Shown: piece after piece, positions 34,547 through 45,828 of the stretch | Layout: each line of letters starts with the position of its first letter | Numbering within the stretch: the stretch's first letter is position 1 | NCBI RefSeq assembly: GCF_019679455.1 | Contig: NZ_JAIEZQ010000001.1 | Span: forward strand, 1,240,001 to 1,304,000 | From: Nocardioides jiangsuensis | Lineage (GTDB): Bacteria; Actinomycetota; Actinomycetes; Propionibacteriales; Nocardioidaceae | Length of the DNA stretch: 64,000 nt | Direction of reading: 5' to 3' | The notes under the pieces: model-generated | Database searches by the model: none | Seen by the model: only the letters and a program-made list of their open reading frames with translations | What the model was told of the DNA's origin: nothing | Program-made: the position numbers and the translations under genes

Positions 34547-34582
34547 ACGCCGGCCCGGCCCCCTGGGGGACCGAGCCGGCGT
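34547..34582 (-). terminator. Terminator of tRNA-Ser(GGA)
   Basis: An 8-bp inverted repeat ACGCCGGC/GCCGGCGT (34547-34554 with 34575-34582) plus an inner C/G-rich stem lies 17 bp beyond the 3' end of the minus-strand tRNA. The minus strand continues into TTTCACG. Confidence 0.7.
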
Positions 34583-34598
34583 GATGCCTGGTGAGGCG

Positions 34599-34686
34599 TG
34601 GCGGAGGATAGGGGATTCGAACCCCTGAGGGCGTTAACCCAACCCGCTTTCCAAGCGAGCGCCATAGGCCACTAGGCGAATCCTCC
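34599..34686 (-). tRNA. tRNA-Ser (anticodon GGA)
   Basis: An 88-nt class II tRNA on the minus strand. The acceptor stem GGAGGAT pairs with ATCCTCC, then G and encoded CCA. The anticodon loop TTGGAAA gives GGA. A long variable arm is present. Confidence 0.95.
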
Positions 34687-34734
34687 GCCGGAGAGGTTAC
34701 CGGTCAGGTGCCCGGAGGATGAAATCCGCCCGAG

Positions 34735-34764
34735 TTGGGCGCCGCGCGCGGCCTGTCCTACACT
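34735..34764 (+). promoter_or_regulatory. Promoter of the SRP RNA gene
   Basis: TTGGGC (34735-34740) and TACACT (34759-34764) are 18 bp apart, a good housekeeping sigma promoter, placed just before the SRP RNA 5' end. Confidence 0.65.
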
Positions 34765-34766
34765 CT

Positions 34767-34862
34767 GGGGCAACCCCCCGTGCGGCGATAACTCGCCCAA
34801 CTCCCCCAGGGCCGGAAGGCAGCAAGGGTCAGTGAGCTCTTTCGGGTGCGCGGGGGGCCTTT
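34767..34862 (+). ncRNA. ffs: Small bacterial signal recognition particle RNA (4.5S type)
   Basis: The conserved tip GGCCGGAAGGCAGCAAGGGT and its flanking helices identify 4.5S-type SRP RNA. The ends pair (CCCCCCG near the 5' end with CGGGGGG near the 3' end), and TTTT follows. It binds Ffh to target nascent membrane proteins. Its place just upstream of dnaX is conserved in many bacteria. The exact 5' end is estimated to within a few bases. Confidence 0.94.
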
Positions 34863-34953
34863 TCATGTCCGCGTCCGGGTCGCCCGCGACGACACCCGCG
34901 CGTCGGCGAGGTCGGGCTACCGGGCGTCGGTGCGGGTAGTTAGGGTTCAAGAC

Positions 34954-37182
34954 GTGGAAGCACCCCTCGCCCTCTATCGCCGCTACCGGCCCGAGACGTT
35001 CGCCGAGGTCATCGGCCAAGACCACGTCACGACGCCGCTGCGCTCGGCGCTCGCGAACAACCGGGTGAACCACGCCTACCTGTTCTCCGGACCCCGTGGC
35101 TGCGGCAAGACCACCAGCGCCCGGATCCTGGCTCGCGCCCTCAACTGCGAGAAGGGCCCGATCGCGGAGCCGTGCGGTCAGTGCCGCTCCTGCACGGACC
35201 TCGCCCGCGGCGGTCCCGGCTCCATCGACGTGATCGAGATCGACGCCGCCAGCCACGGCGGCGTGGACGACGCCCGCGACCTGCGCGAGCGCGCCTTCTT
35301 CGCCCCGGTGAACAGCCGCTACAAGGTCTACATCATCGACGAGGCGCACATGGTCTCCACGCAGGGCTTCAACGCCCTGCTCAAGCTCGTCGAGGAGCCG
35401 CCGCCGCACCTGAAGTTCATCTTCGCCACGACCGAGCCCGAGAAGGTCATCGGCACGATCCGGTCGCGGACCCACCACTACCCGTTCCGGTTGATCCCGC
35501 CGCGGGTGCTGTCGGCCTACCTCGCTGAGCTGTGCGAGCAGGAGGGGGTCCGGATCGACCCGGCCGCGCTGCCGCTCGTGGTGCGCGCCGGTGGCGGGTC
35601 GGCGCGGGACACGCTCTCGGTCCTCGACCAGCTGCTCGGCGGCGCGGGCGACGACGGTGTCACCTACGAGCTCACCACCGGGCTGCTCGGCTTCACCCCC
35701 GACGCGCTCCTCGACGAGGTCGTCGACGCGTTCGCCGCGCACGACGGCGGCACCGTGTTCGGCGTGGTCGACAAGGTCATCGAGACCGGCCAGGACCCGC
35801 GGCGCTTCACCGAGGACCTGCTGCGCCGGCTGCGCGACCTCGTGATCATCTCCGCGGTCCCGGACGCGTCGGCCACCGGCCTGATCGACGTACCGGAGGA
35901 CCAAGGTGAGCGGCTGGTGGCCCAGTCGGCCCGGTTCGGCCGGCACGACCTGACCCGCGCCGCGGACCTGGTCGCGGCCGGGCTCACCGAGATGCGCGGC
36001 GCGACGGCCCCGCGGCTGCTGCTGGAGCTGATCTGCGCGCGGGTGCTGCTGCCCGGCGCCGACGACTCCACCGAGGGCGTGCTCGCCCGGATCGACCGCA
36101 TCGAGAAGCGGATGTCGATCGAGGGCGGCGTGCCCTCGTCCGCCGCTCCCGCGCAGCAGGCACCCGCCGTACGCCGGCCGGCCGCCCCTGAGCCGCAGAC
36201 CGCCCCGCCGTCGTCCGCCCCCACGCAGCAACCGGCGGCACCCACCGCGAGCGCCCCGGCGCCCGAGAGTCGGGCCGTGAACGGTCCCGCAGCACAGCAG
36301 GGTGCGCCCCGCCCGGCCGCGGAGCCGCGCGACGCCGAGCCGGTCCAGACCTCCGGCTCGCAGCCGCAGGCCTGGCCCGCGCCCGCGCAGCCGGGTCAGC
36401 CCGCCGCCCAGGGGCCCGCGGCCCCGCCGGAGGCACCCGAGCAGACCGCCCCCGAGCCGGCGCAACCCACCGCCCCGGCCCCCGAGCAGCCCGCGCCCGC
36501 CGAGTCCGCGCCGTCGGGTGGCCTCGGCCTCGTCGAGGTCCGCCGGCTCTGGCCCGACCTGCTCGACGCGGTCAAGCTCAAGCGCCGCTACACCTGGATC
36601 CTGCTCAGCCAGAACGCCCAGGTCGCCGCCGTCGACGACAAGACGCTCACCATCGCGCTGGTCAACGCCGGCGCCCGCAACTCGTTCATGAGCGGCGGGA
36701 GCGAGGAGATCCTCCGGCAGGCCGCGATCGACGTGATCGGCCAGTCCTGGCGGATCGAGGCGATCGTCGACCCGTCCGCGCAGCCGGGTGCCGACCCCGC
36801 CTCCGAGCCGCGGGTCGTCCGCCCGGCGGTGCAGGAGCAGCAGCCGGCTCCCGGTCCGGACCAGTCCGCCACTCCCGGCCCGACCGCCGACCCCGCGATG
36901 CCGCCCGCGGCCGACACCCCGCCCGGCACCGCCGGCAGCCCGCCGGTCCCGCCGCCGGTCGACCTTGCCCGGCAGCCGATCGACCCCAGCGCCATCGCCA
37001 GCGCGCGGGAGGCCATCCAACCGACCCGGGCGGCAGGCGCGGTCGGTCCCAAGGGGCCGTCGGTGTCCGACACCGACGCGCACCCCGACGACCCGGACGC
37101 CGACGACCACGGTCTCGGCGGGGCCCAGCTCCTCGAGCGCGAGCTCGGGGCGCGGATCATCGAGGAGATCCGGCACGACTGA
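34954..37182 (+). CDS. dnaX: DNA polymerase III subunits gamma/tau
   Basis: Clamp-loader ATPase, 742 residues. The P-loop GPRGCGKTTS is at about 46-55, zinc cysteines at 65, 74, 77 and 80, and Walker B IIDEAHM near 126. A Pro/Ala/Gln-rich linker (about 385-525) leads to a conserved C-terminal domain (LGLVEVRRLWPDLLDAV), then a second disordered stretch. TAGGGT 7 nt before the GTG suggests a leaderless mRNA; a longer frame starting inside the SRP RNA gene is not real. It heads the dnaX-ybaB-recR unit. Confidence 0.96.
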   Translation: MEAPLALYRRYRPETFAEVIGQDHVTTPLRSALANNRVNHAYLFSGPRGCGKTTSARILARALNCEKGPIAEPCGQCRSCTDLARGGPGSIDVIEIDAASHGGVDDARDLRERAFFAPVNSRYKVYIIDEAHMVSTQGFNALLKLVEEPPPHLKFIFATTEPEKVIGTIRSRTHHYPFRLIPPRVLSAYLAELCEQEGVRIDPAALPLVVRAGGGSARDTLSVLDQLLGGAGDDGVTYELTTGLLGFTPDALLDEVVDAFAAHDGGTVFGVVDKVIETGQDPRRFTEDLLRRLRDLVIISAVPDASATGLIDVPEDQGERLVAQSARFGRHDLTRAADLVAAGLTEMRGATAPRLLLELICARVLLPGADDSTEGVLARIDRIEKRMSIEGGVPSSAAPAQQAPAVRRPAAPEPQTAPPSSAPTQQPAAPTASAPAPESRAVNGPAAQQGAPRPAAEPRDAEPVQTSGSQPQAWPAPAQPGQPAAQGPAAPPEAPEQTAPEPAQPTAPAPEQPAPAESAPSGGLGLVEVRRLWPDLLDAVKLKRRYTWILLSQNAQVAAVDDKTLTIALVNAGARNSFMSGGSEEILRQAAIDVIGQSWRIEAIVDPSAQPGADPASEPRVVRPAVQEQQPAPGPDQSATPGPTADPAMPPAADTPPGTAGSPPVPPPVDLARQPIDPSAIASAREAIQPTRAAGAVGPKGPSVSDTDAHPDDPDADDHGLGGAQLLERELGARIIEEIRHD

Positions 37183-37336
37183 CCCGCAGCCTCCCACGGG
37201 GAGCCGACGCGGCGCCGCGCACGACACCGCCGCGACGAACCGCATCGGACGCCCCGGCACCGGGCACGGGCAGGTCATCATCAGACTCACACCGGCACCA
37301 CCGACCGACACCACGACCAGAGACAAGAGGGCAGCC

Positions 37337-37702
37337 ATGACCGAGGGAAACCCGTTCGGCGAGGGCGGATTCGACATGAACGCGCTCCTGCAGCAGGCGC
37401 AGGAGATGCAGCAGCAGATGATGGCCGCGCAGGAGGAGCTCGCCGAGGCGACCGTCACCGGCACGGTCGGCGACGGCCTGGTCTCGGTGACCGTCAGCGG
37501 CACCGGCGACCTGGTCGGCGTCTCGATCAAGAAGGGCTCGTTCGACCCCGACGAGACCGAGGACCTCGAGGACCTCATCGTCGCGGCCTACCGTGACGCG
37601 AAGTCGCAGGCCGACGCGCTGGCGCAGCAGAAGCTCGGCCCCCTGGCCGGTGGCCTCGGCGGTGGCGAGGGCGGCGGGCCGGGCGGACAGCTCGGCTTCT
37701 GA
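37337..37702 (+). CDS. YbaB/EbfC nucleoid-associated protein
   Basis: A 121-residue DNA-binding protein. The N-terminal helix [21 protein letters not shown] and the beta segment [14 protein letters not shown] are diagnostic. The C-terminus is Gly-rich. GAGG lies 6 nt before the ATG. Its stop overlaps the recR ATG. Standard partner of dnaX and recR. Confidence 0.93.
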   Translation: MTEGNPFGEGGFDMNALLQQAQEMQQQMMAAQEELAEATVTGTVGDGLVSVTVSGTGDLVGVSIKKGSFDPDETEDLEDLIVAAYRDAKSQADALAQQKLGPLAGGLGGGEGGGPGGQLGF

Positions 37703-38301
37703 TGTACGAAGGCGTTGTCCAGGACCTCATCGACGAGCTGGGTCGGCTCCCCGGTGTCGGTCCCAAGAGCGCGCAGCGGATCGCGTTCCACATCCTCCAG
37801 GCCGACCCGGTCGACGTACGCCGGCTGGCCGAGGTGCTCATCGTCGTCAAGGACAAGGTGAAGTTCTGCTCGGTCTGCGGGAACGTCGCCGAGGACGAGC
37901 TGTGCCGGATCTGCCGTGACCAGCGTCGCGACCCGGCCGTGATCTGCGTCGTCGAGGAGTCCAAGGACGTCGTCGCCATCGAGCGCACCCGCGAGTTCCG
38001 GGGCCGCTACCACGTGCTGGGCGGCGCGATCTCGCCGATCGAGGGCGTCGGACCCGACGACCTGCGGATCCGGGAGCTGATGACCCGGCTCGCCGACGGC
38101 GTCGTCACCGAGGTCATCCTGGCCACCGACCCGAACCTCGAGGGCGAGGCGACCGCGACGTATCTCACCCGGCTGTTGCGACCCATGGGGTTGCGCGTGA
38201 CCCGACTTGCTAGTGGACTGCCTGTAGGTGGTGACCTGGAGTACGCAGACGAGGTCACCCTCGGACGGGCCTTCGAAGGGAGACGATCCGTCGATGACTG
38301 A
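37702..38301 (+). CDS. recR: Recombination mediator RecR
   Basis: A 199-residue RecFOR-pathway protein. The HhH segment [17 protein letters not shown] is at 14-30, four zinc cysteines at 56, 59, 68 and 71, and a Toprim domain follows ([15 protein letters not shown]). The C-terminal Walker-like end is intact. It loads RecA at gaps. ATG overlaps the ybaB stop. Confidence 0.97.
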   Translation: MYEGVVQDLIDELGRLPGVGPKSAQRIAFHILQADPVDVRRLAEVLIVVKDKVKFCSVCGNVAEDELCRICRDQRRDPAVICVVEESKDVVAIERTREFRGRYHVLGGAISPIEGVGPDDLRIRELMTRLADGVVTEVILATDPNLEGEATATYLTRLLRPMGLRVTRLASGLPVGGDLEYADEVTLGRAFEGRRSVDD

Positions 38302-38917
38302 GGACAGCGTGACGCCCGCCGCGGGCGCCGAGCGGGCCGTGCACAGCGACATCGAGGACTTCGCGCAGCAGATCGCCGACCAGGTGGAGAGCTTCCTCCT
38401 GGCCCTGCAGGCGATCGCGCGCGGCGAGGCCGCCGGTGGTCACGCGGTGTCCCTGCTGCTGCTCGAGGTCTCCCAGGTGCTCCTCGCGGGCGCCCGGCTC
38501 GGCGTGCAGACCGACTTCCAGCCCGCCGAGCCGTACGAGCCCGACGCCGGTCCGGACCCCGACCTCGACGCGATGCGGCTGCGCCTCGCGGTGCTGCTCG
38601 AGGGCGTGGACGCCTACACCGAGGTGTTCGACCCGTACGTCGACCCGCCGGAGCTCGCGCCCTCGCTGCTGTCCGACGACCTGACCAGCATCGCCACCTC
38701 GCTCGCGCACGGCCTGCGGCACTTCCGCGCCGGGCGGGTCGACGAAGCGCTGTGGTGGTGGCAGTTCTCCTACGTCTCCTCATGGGGCCACGAGGCCAGC
38801 GGCGCCCTGCGCGCGCTGCAGTCGGTGGTCTCCCACGACCGGCTCGACGCGGAGTTCGAGAGTGAGCAGGACCAGGTGGCCGCGGCCGATGCCCTGCTCG
38901 AATCCGCAAATCCTTAA
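38294..38917 (+). CDS. DUF5063-domain protein
   Basis: A 207-residue acidic helical protein. The [20 protein letters not shown] start and [24 protein letters not shown] end match the DUF5063 family, which follows recR in many actinobacteria. It overlaps recR by 8 bp. No catalytic residues are evident. The role is unknown. Confidence 0.86.
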   Translation: MTEDSVTPAAGAERAVHSDIEDFAQQIADQVESFLLALQAIARGEAAGGHAVSLLLLEVSQVLLAGARLGVQTDFQPAEPYEPDAGPDPDLDAMRLRLAVLLEGVDAYTEVFDPYVDPPELAPSLLSDDLTSIATSLAHGLRHFRAGRVDEALWWWQFSYVSSWGHEASGALRALQSVVSHDRLDAEFESEQDQVAAADALLESANP

Positions 38918-39068
38918 GCACGACCGGGTGGCCGTCCGCTCGACGCCGGAAATTCTCCTGTCGTGCGGCCGTCACGCCTCCGTCTTGTGATACGGCGGCC
39001 GGTCGGCGCCGTACACCTGCGCCGCTAGAATCGGCCGGGTTGGAACCGACCAGATCTCGAGGAGAACC

Positions 39069-42461
<3,393 letters not shown>

Positions 42462-42465
<4 letters not shown>

Positions 42466-42487
42466 CCCCCGCCCTCGGGGCCGGTCA
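42462..42487 (+). terminator. Probable terminator of the lysC-asd operon
   Basis: CTGACC and GGTCAG (42462-42467 with 42482-42487) pair around an inner CCCG/CGGG stem at the end of the second asd gene. No U run follows, so efficiency is uncertain. Confidence 0.4.
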
Positions 42488-42595
42488 GTAGGCCAGGCGG
42501 GGCGCCACGACCGCCTCGGCCAGGTCGGTCGGCGAGACCCGGCCCGAGACGTAGGCGTCCACGACTGCCCCGACCAGGTCGCTCAGCGACTCCAT
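42485..42595 (-). CDS. Possible 36-residue small ORF
   Basis: A short frame with almost all third positions G or C, encoding MESLSDLVGAVVDAYVSG and ending in APRLAY. It follows the membrane-protein gene after 45 bp. No ribosome site is visible. It may be a small protein or a remnant; composition alone supports it. Confidence 0.3.
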   Translation of the reverse strand: MESLSDLVGAVVDAYVSGRVSPTDLAEAVVAPRLAY

Positions 42596-42640
42596 CCACG
42601 GCTGCGGCTGGCTCCGGGCCAAGCCGGGCGGGGCAGACGT

Positions 42641-43285
42641 TCAGTGGCGGGCGGGCTCGTCCTCGAAGCGCGTGGTCACCCAGTGCGCGAGCAGGTACGC
42701 CGCGGCGCCGAGCACGGGCAGTACGAGCGCCGTCCACGCTGAGAAGACCATGTCGAGCAGCACCAGCATGGTCACCACGGCGACGATCCCGACGGCGAGG
42801 AAGCTCGTGCTCCCGGCGTCGGCCACCGCGAACGCCTTGAGCAGCACCGAGCCGAGCAGCACCATCACCGCGACGATCGCGACGAGCAGGAAGAACCCGG
42901 CCGGGCCGCCGCAGCTGCTGGTGCCGCCGACCGCCTCACAGCCGCGCATCGCCGCGAAGGTCAGCAGCACGCCCGCGAACCCGACCACGGCTCCGGTGAC
43001 GGCCGCCGCCACCCGGCCGGACAGGCGGGGGCCGCTGCGGGCCGCGACCCGTGCCCGCTCCGGTCGGTCGGCCGTCGTGGTGGCCCCCGCGAACGTCTCG
43101 ACCGCGCGTCGCCGTCCCGGTTCGCGCGCCGGCACGGCGGCCGGGGCCCTGGGCGGCGTGGTGGGCGGTGTGCCGTGGTCACTCGGCCCCGCCAGCGTCG
43201 CCTTCCTCCGGCGTCCGAGGCCCGGGAGCCGGAGCGCGGGGAGCTCGAGTGACGGTTCCGTCTTGTCGTCGTCGGACTGGCCCAT
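42641..43285 (-). CDS. Membrane protein with basic cytosolic tail
   Basis: A 214-residue protein. Residues 1-95 are Pro/Arg/Ala-rich and disordered; then about four transmembrane helices follow (AAVTGAVVGFAGVLLTFAA, FFLLVAIVAVMVLLGSVLL, SFLAVGIVAVVTMLVLLDM, LVLPVLGAAAYLLAH). No domain recognised. CACACT 6 nt before the ATG suggests a leaderless mRNA. Confidence 0.75.
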   Translation of the reverse strand: MGQSDDDKTEPSLELPALRLPGLGRRRKATLAGPSDHGTPPTTPPRAPAAVPAREPGRRRAVETFAGATTTADRPERARVAARSGPRLSGRVAAAVTGAVVGFAGVLLTFAAMRGCEAVGGTSSCGGPAGFFLLVAIVAVMVLLGSVLLKAFAVADAGSTSFLAVGIVAVVTMLVLLDMVFSAWTALVLPVLGAAAYLLAHWVTTRFEDEPARH

Positions 43286-43463
43286 GGGCCGAGTGTGCCA
43301 GAGATGCCCGTTCGCTCCCGTCCTGTCACCCCGGCCGGTCCGGTCCAGCCGCACGAACCCGCGAGATTTCAGCGGTCCGGCCCATCCGCTCCCTGCGCCA
43401 CCCCGAACCCCAGACGTGTGGCAGCCGCCACACGAATCACGCTCAGGGGAGGGAGACCCCAGC

Positions 43464-44117
43464 ATGACTCGCAAGCGACACCTCACATCGGCTCTCACCG
43501 CACTCGCGGTGGGATCCTCGGCGCTCGTCGCCGCAACCGTCCCGGCACAGGCACAGGCGGCGGAGGGCCCGCTCGGCAAGACCAGCCTCGCCAAGGTCCT
43601 CGCGGCCGACGGCGCCGGCTTCGACAAGAACTCCCGGGACTTCGACATCCTCGACAACGCCGTCCGCGCGGTGCTGGCCGAGAAGCCGAAGAGCCCGGTG
43701 TCGGTCCTGGCCAAGGGGCGGGTGAAGCTCACCGCCTTCGCCCCCATTGACGGGGCGTTCCGCCGGCTCGTGCTCGACGTCACCGGCGAGCACTACCGCA
43801 GCGAGAAGCGGGTGTTCACGGAGCTCGCGGCGGCCGCCGACATCGACACCATCGAGAGCGTGCTGCTCTACCACGTCGTCCCGGGCGCGGTGATCACCAG
43901 CAAGGCCGCCCGGCACTCCGACGGCGCGAAGCTGACCACGGCGCTCGAGGACGGCACCGTGCGGGTGAACGTGCGGCGGGACGGACGGGTGTTCCTCGTG
44001 GATGCGGACACGAACGACGCGAACCCGCGTCTGATCCGCAAGCTCAAGAACCTCAACCAGGGGAACCGGCAGATCGCCCACGGCATCAGCCAGGTGCTGC
44101 GACCGCTCGACCTCTGA
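43464..44117 (+). CDS. Secreted fasciclin-domain protein
   Basis: A 217-residue exported protein with a signal peptide (to the APAQA region near residue 30) and one fasciclin (FAS1) domain: LTAFAPIDGAFRRL, LLYHVVPGAVI and HGISQVLRPLDL at the end. FAS1 domains mediate cell-surface adhesion. GGAGGG lies 9 nt before the ATG at 43464. Monocistronic, with a strong terminator. Confidence 0.9.
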   Translation: MTRKRHLTSALTALAVGSSALVAATVPAQAQAAEGPLGKTSLAKVLAADGAGFDKNSRDFDILDNAVRAVLAEKPKSPVSVLAKGRVKLTAFAPIDGAFRRLVLDVTGEHYRSEKRVFTELAAAADIDTIESVLLYHVVPGAVITSKAARHSDGAKLTTALEDGTVRVNVRRDGRVFLVDADTNDANPRLIRKLKNLNQGNRQIAHGISQVLRPLDL

Positions 44118-44140
44118 GCCCGGCGCACACCGGGAAGCAG

Positions 44141-44178
44141 CGAGCCCCGGGACATGATCGCTCATGTCCCGGGGCTCG
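44141..44178. terminator. Strong bidirectional terminator
   Basis: A perfect 17-bp inverted repeat (44141-44157 with 44162-44178) with a 4-nt loop TCGC, between the fasciclin gene (+) and tRNA-Pro (-). Confidence 0.85.
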
Positions 44179-44188
44179 ATCTCTCGCG

Positions 44189-44262
44189 TCGGGCTGACAG
44201 GATTTGAACCTGCGGCCTCGTCGTCCCGAACGACGCGCGCTACCAAACTGCGCCACAGCCCG
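44189..44262 (-). tRNA. tRNA-Pro (anticodon CGG)
   Basis: A 74-nt tRNA on the minus strand. CGGGCTG pairs with CAGCCCG in the acceptor stem, with discriminator A and no encoded CCA. The anticodon loop TTCGGGA gives CGG. Confidence 0.95.
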
Positions 44263-44332
44263 AGAGCGACGCGAGTCTACCTGAGCCCCACGCGTGCGAC
44301 GAAACCGGGACCGGTCCGGGGGACGAACCGGG

Positions 44333-45289
44333 TCAGGCCGGGCACGCGGTGAGGGTGAGCAGGGTGGCCTCGGGGCGGCAGCAGAACCGCACCGGGACGT
44401 ACGGGGAGGTGCCCAGGCCGGCGGACACGTGCAGCCACGCGCCGGCCGGGTCACCGGGGCGCGAGTCGGCCGGGTGCCGGTGCAGCCCCTTGGCGCGGGC
44501 CGGGTCGAGGTCGCAGTTGGTGACGATCGCGCCCTTGACCGGCAGGCACAGCTGGCCTCCGTGCGTGTGCCCCGCGAGCACCGCGTCGTACCCGTCGCCG
44601 GCGAACGCGTCGAGCACCCGCAGGTACGGCGCGTGGCAGACCCCGAGGCGTACGTCGGCCGTCGGGTCGGCCGGTCCCGCGACGGCCGCGAGGTCGTCGT
44701 ACTCCAGGTGCGGGTCGTCGACACCCGCGAAGGCGAACCGGACACCCCGCACGGTCAGCTCGTCACGGCGGTTGTCCAGGTCGAGCCAGCCGCGGGCGGT
44801 GAAGCCGTCGCGCAGGTCGCGCCACGGCAGCGCCGGGGTGTGGGTGTTGCGCTGGCCGTCGTCGGGGAGCAGGTAGCGGACCGGGTTCCGCGTCGACGGT
44901 GCGAAGTAGTCGTTGGAGCCGAGGACGAACACGCCCGGCACGTCGAGCAGGTCGCCGAGGGCGTCGAGCACGACGGGCACCGACCGCTGGTGCGCGAGGT
45001 TGTCACCGGTGTTCACGACCAGGTCCGGCTCGAGCGCCGCGAGCCCGTGCACCCACGCCTGCTTCCGCTTCTGGTACGGCGTCATGTGCATGTCGCTGAG
45101 GTGCAGCACCTTCAGCGGCTCGCTGCCCGCGGGCAGCACCGGCAGCTCTGCCCGGCGCAACGTGAACGCCCGGACCTCGTAGCCCGCGGCATACCCGAGG
45201 CCGGCGGCGCCGAGCAGCGCTGCCGCGCCCAGCCCCCGCACGACGGGCCGGGAGAGGAGGCTGGGGCTGGTGCTGGTCGTCGGGAGCAT
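44333..45289 (-). CDS. Membrane-anchored metallophosphoesterase
   Basis: A 318-residue calcineurin-type phosphoesterase. An N-terminal transmembrane segment (GLGAAALLGAAGLGYAAGYE) is followed by the metal motifs LSDMHM, NTGDN, GSNDYF and GHTHGGQ. It is the neighbour of ponA2 in mycobacteria too (Rv3683 position), here separated by a yqeY gene. Probably acts at the membrane on a phosphoester or pyrophosphate lipid. Start at 45289; the -10 CAGCCT lies 6 nt upstream. Confidence 0.88.
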   Translation of the reverse strand: MLPTTSTSPSLLSRPVVRGLGAAALLGAAGLGYAAGYEVRAFTLRRAELPVLPAGSEPLKVLHLSDMHMTPYQKRKQAWVHGLAALEPDLVVNTGDNLAHQRSVPVVLDALGDLLDVPGVFVLGSNDYFAPSTRNPVRYLLPDDGQRNTHTPALPWRDLRDGFTARGWLDLDNRRDELTVRGVRFAFAGVDDPHLEYDDLAAVAGPADPTADVRLGVCHAPYLRVLDAFAGDGYDAVLAGHTHGGQLCLPVKGAIVTNCDLDPARAKGLHRHPADSRPGDPAGAWLHVSAGLGTSPYVPVRFCCRPEATLLTLTACPA

Positions 45290-45295
45290 CCGACA

Positions 45296-45308
45296 AGGCT
45301 GCCACAAT
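45296..45308. promoter_or_regulatory. Back-to-back leaderless -10 elements
   Basis: The divergent starts 45289 (-) and 45315 (+) are 25 bp apart. CACAAT (plus, 45303-45308) lies 6 nt before the yqeY ATG, and CAGCCT (minus, plus coordinates 45296-45301) lies 6 nt before the phosphoesterase ATG. They are weaker matches than at 11640. Confidence 0.4.
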
Positions 45309-45314
45309 GGCCAC

Positions 45315-45773
45315 ATGAGTGAGCTCAAGGACCGCCTGCGTACCGACCTGACCGCCGCGATCAAGGCCCGGGACGAGGTGCGCTCGTCGACGCTGCGGAT
45401 GGTCCTGACCGCGATCACGAACGCCGAGGTGTCCGGCAAGCAGAGCCGGGAGCTCTCCGACGAGGACGTGGTCACCGTGCTCAGCAGCGAGTCGAAGAAG
45501 CGGCGCGAGGCCGCCGAGGCGTTCGACGCCGCCGGCCGCACGGAGATGGCCGCCAAGGAGCGGGCGGAGGCAGAGGTGATCGCCGACTACCTGCCGACGC
45601 CGCTCACCGAGCAGGAGATCGCGGACCTCGTCACCTCGGCGATCGCGCAGACCGGCGCCGCCGCCGAGGGCATGCGCGCCATGGGCAAGGTCATGGGCGC
45701 GATCTCGTCGCAGGTCAAGGGCAGGGCCGACGGCGGCGTGGTGGCCGCCGAGGTCCGCCGCCAGCTCGGCTGA
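45315..45773 (+). CDS. GatB/YqeY domain protein
   Basis: A 152-residue helical protein of the YqeY family, related to the tail domain of GatB, with LKDRLRTDLTAAIKARDE and the VSAQ-like end MGKVMGAISSQVKGRADG. It may bind tRNA; the cellular role is not settled. Leaderless-type start. Confidence 0.9.
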   Translation: MSELKDRLRTDLTAAIKARDEVRSSTLRMVLTAITNAEVSGKQSRELSDEDVVTVLSSESKKRREAAEAFDAAGRTEMAAKERAEAEVIADYLPTPLTEQEIADLVTSAIAQTGAAAEGMRAMGKVMGAISSQVKGRADGGVVAAEVRRQLG

Positions 45774-45787
45774 GCCCTGAGAACGAG

Positions 45788-45824
45788 GACGGCCGGCGCG
45801 GGGTGAGCCCCCACGCCGGCCGTC
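45788..45824. terminator. Bidirectional terminator between yqeY and ponA2
   Basis: An 11-bp perfect inverted repeat (45788-45798 with 45814-45824) with an inner C/G stem, between convergent genes. Confidence 0.75.
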
Positions 45825-45828
45825 TGTG

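Noticed and set aside
34672-37578. A 968-residue open frame on the minus strand antisense to dnaX
   Set aside because: It is a GC-bias shadow. dnaX on the plus strand has all its motifs, and this frame has repetitive Gly/Arg-rich text with no domain.
38918-39068. Lysine riboswitch or T-box upstream of lysC
   Set aside because: Only about 150 bp with no recognisable lysine riboswitch or T-box sequence; control is more likely by feedback on the enzyme.
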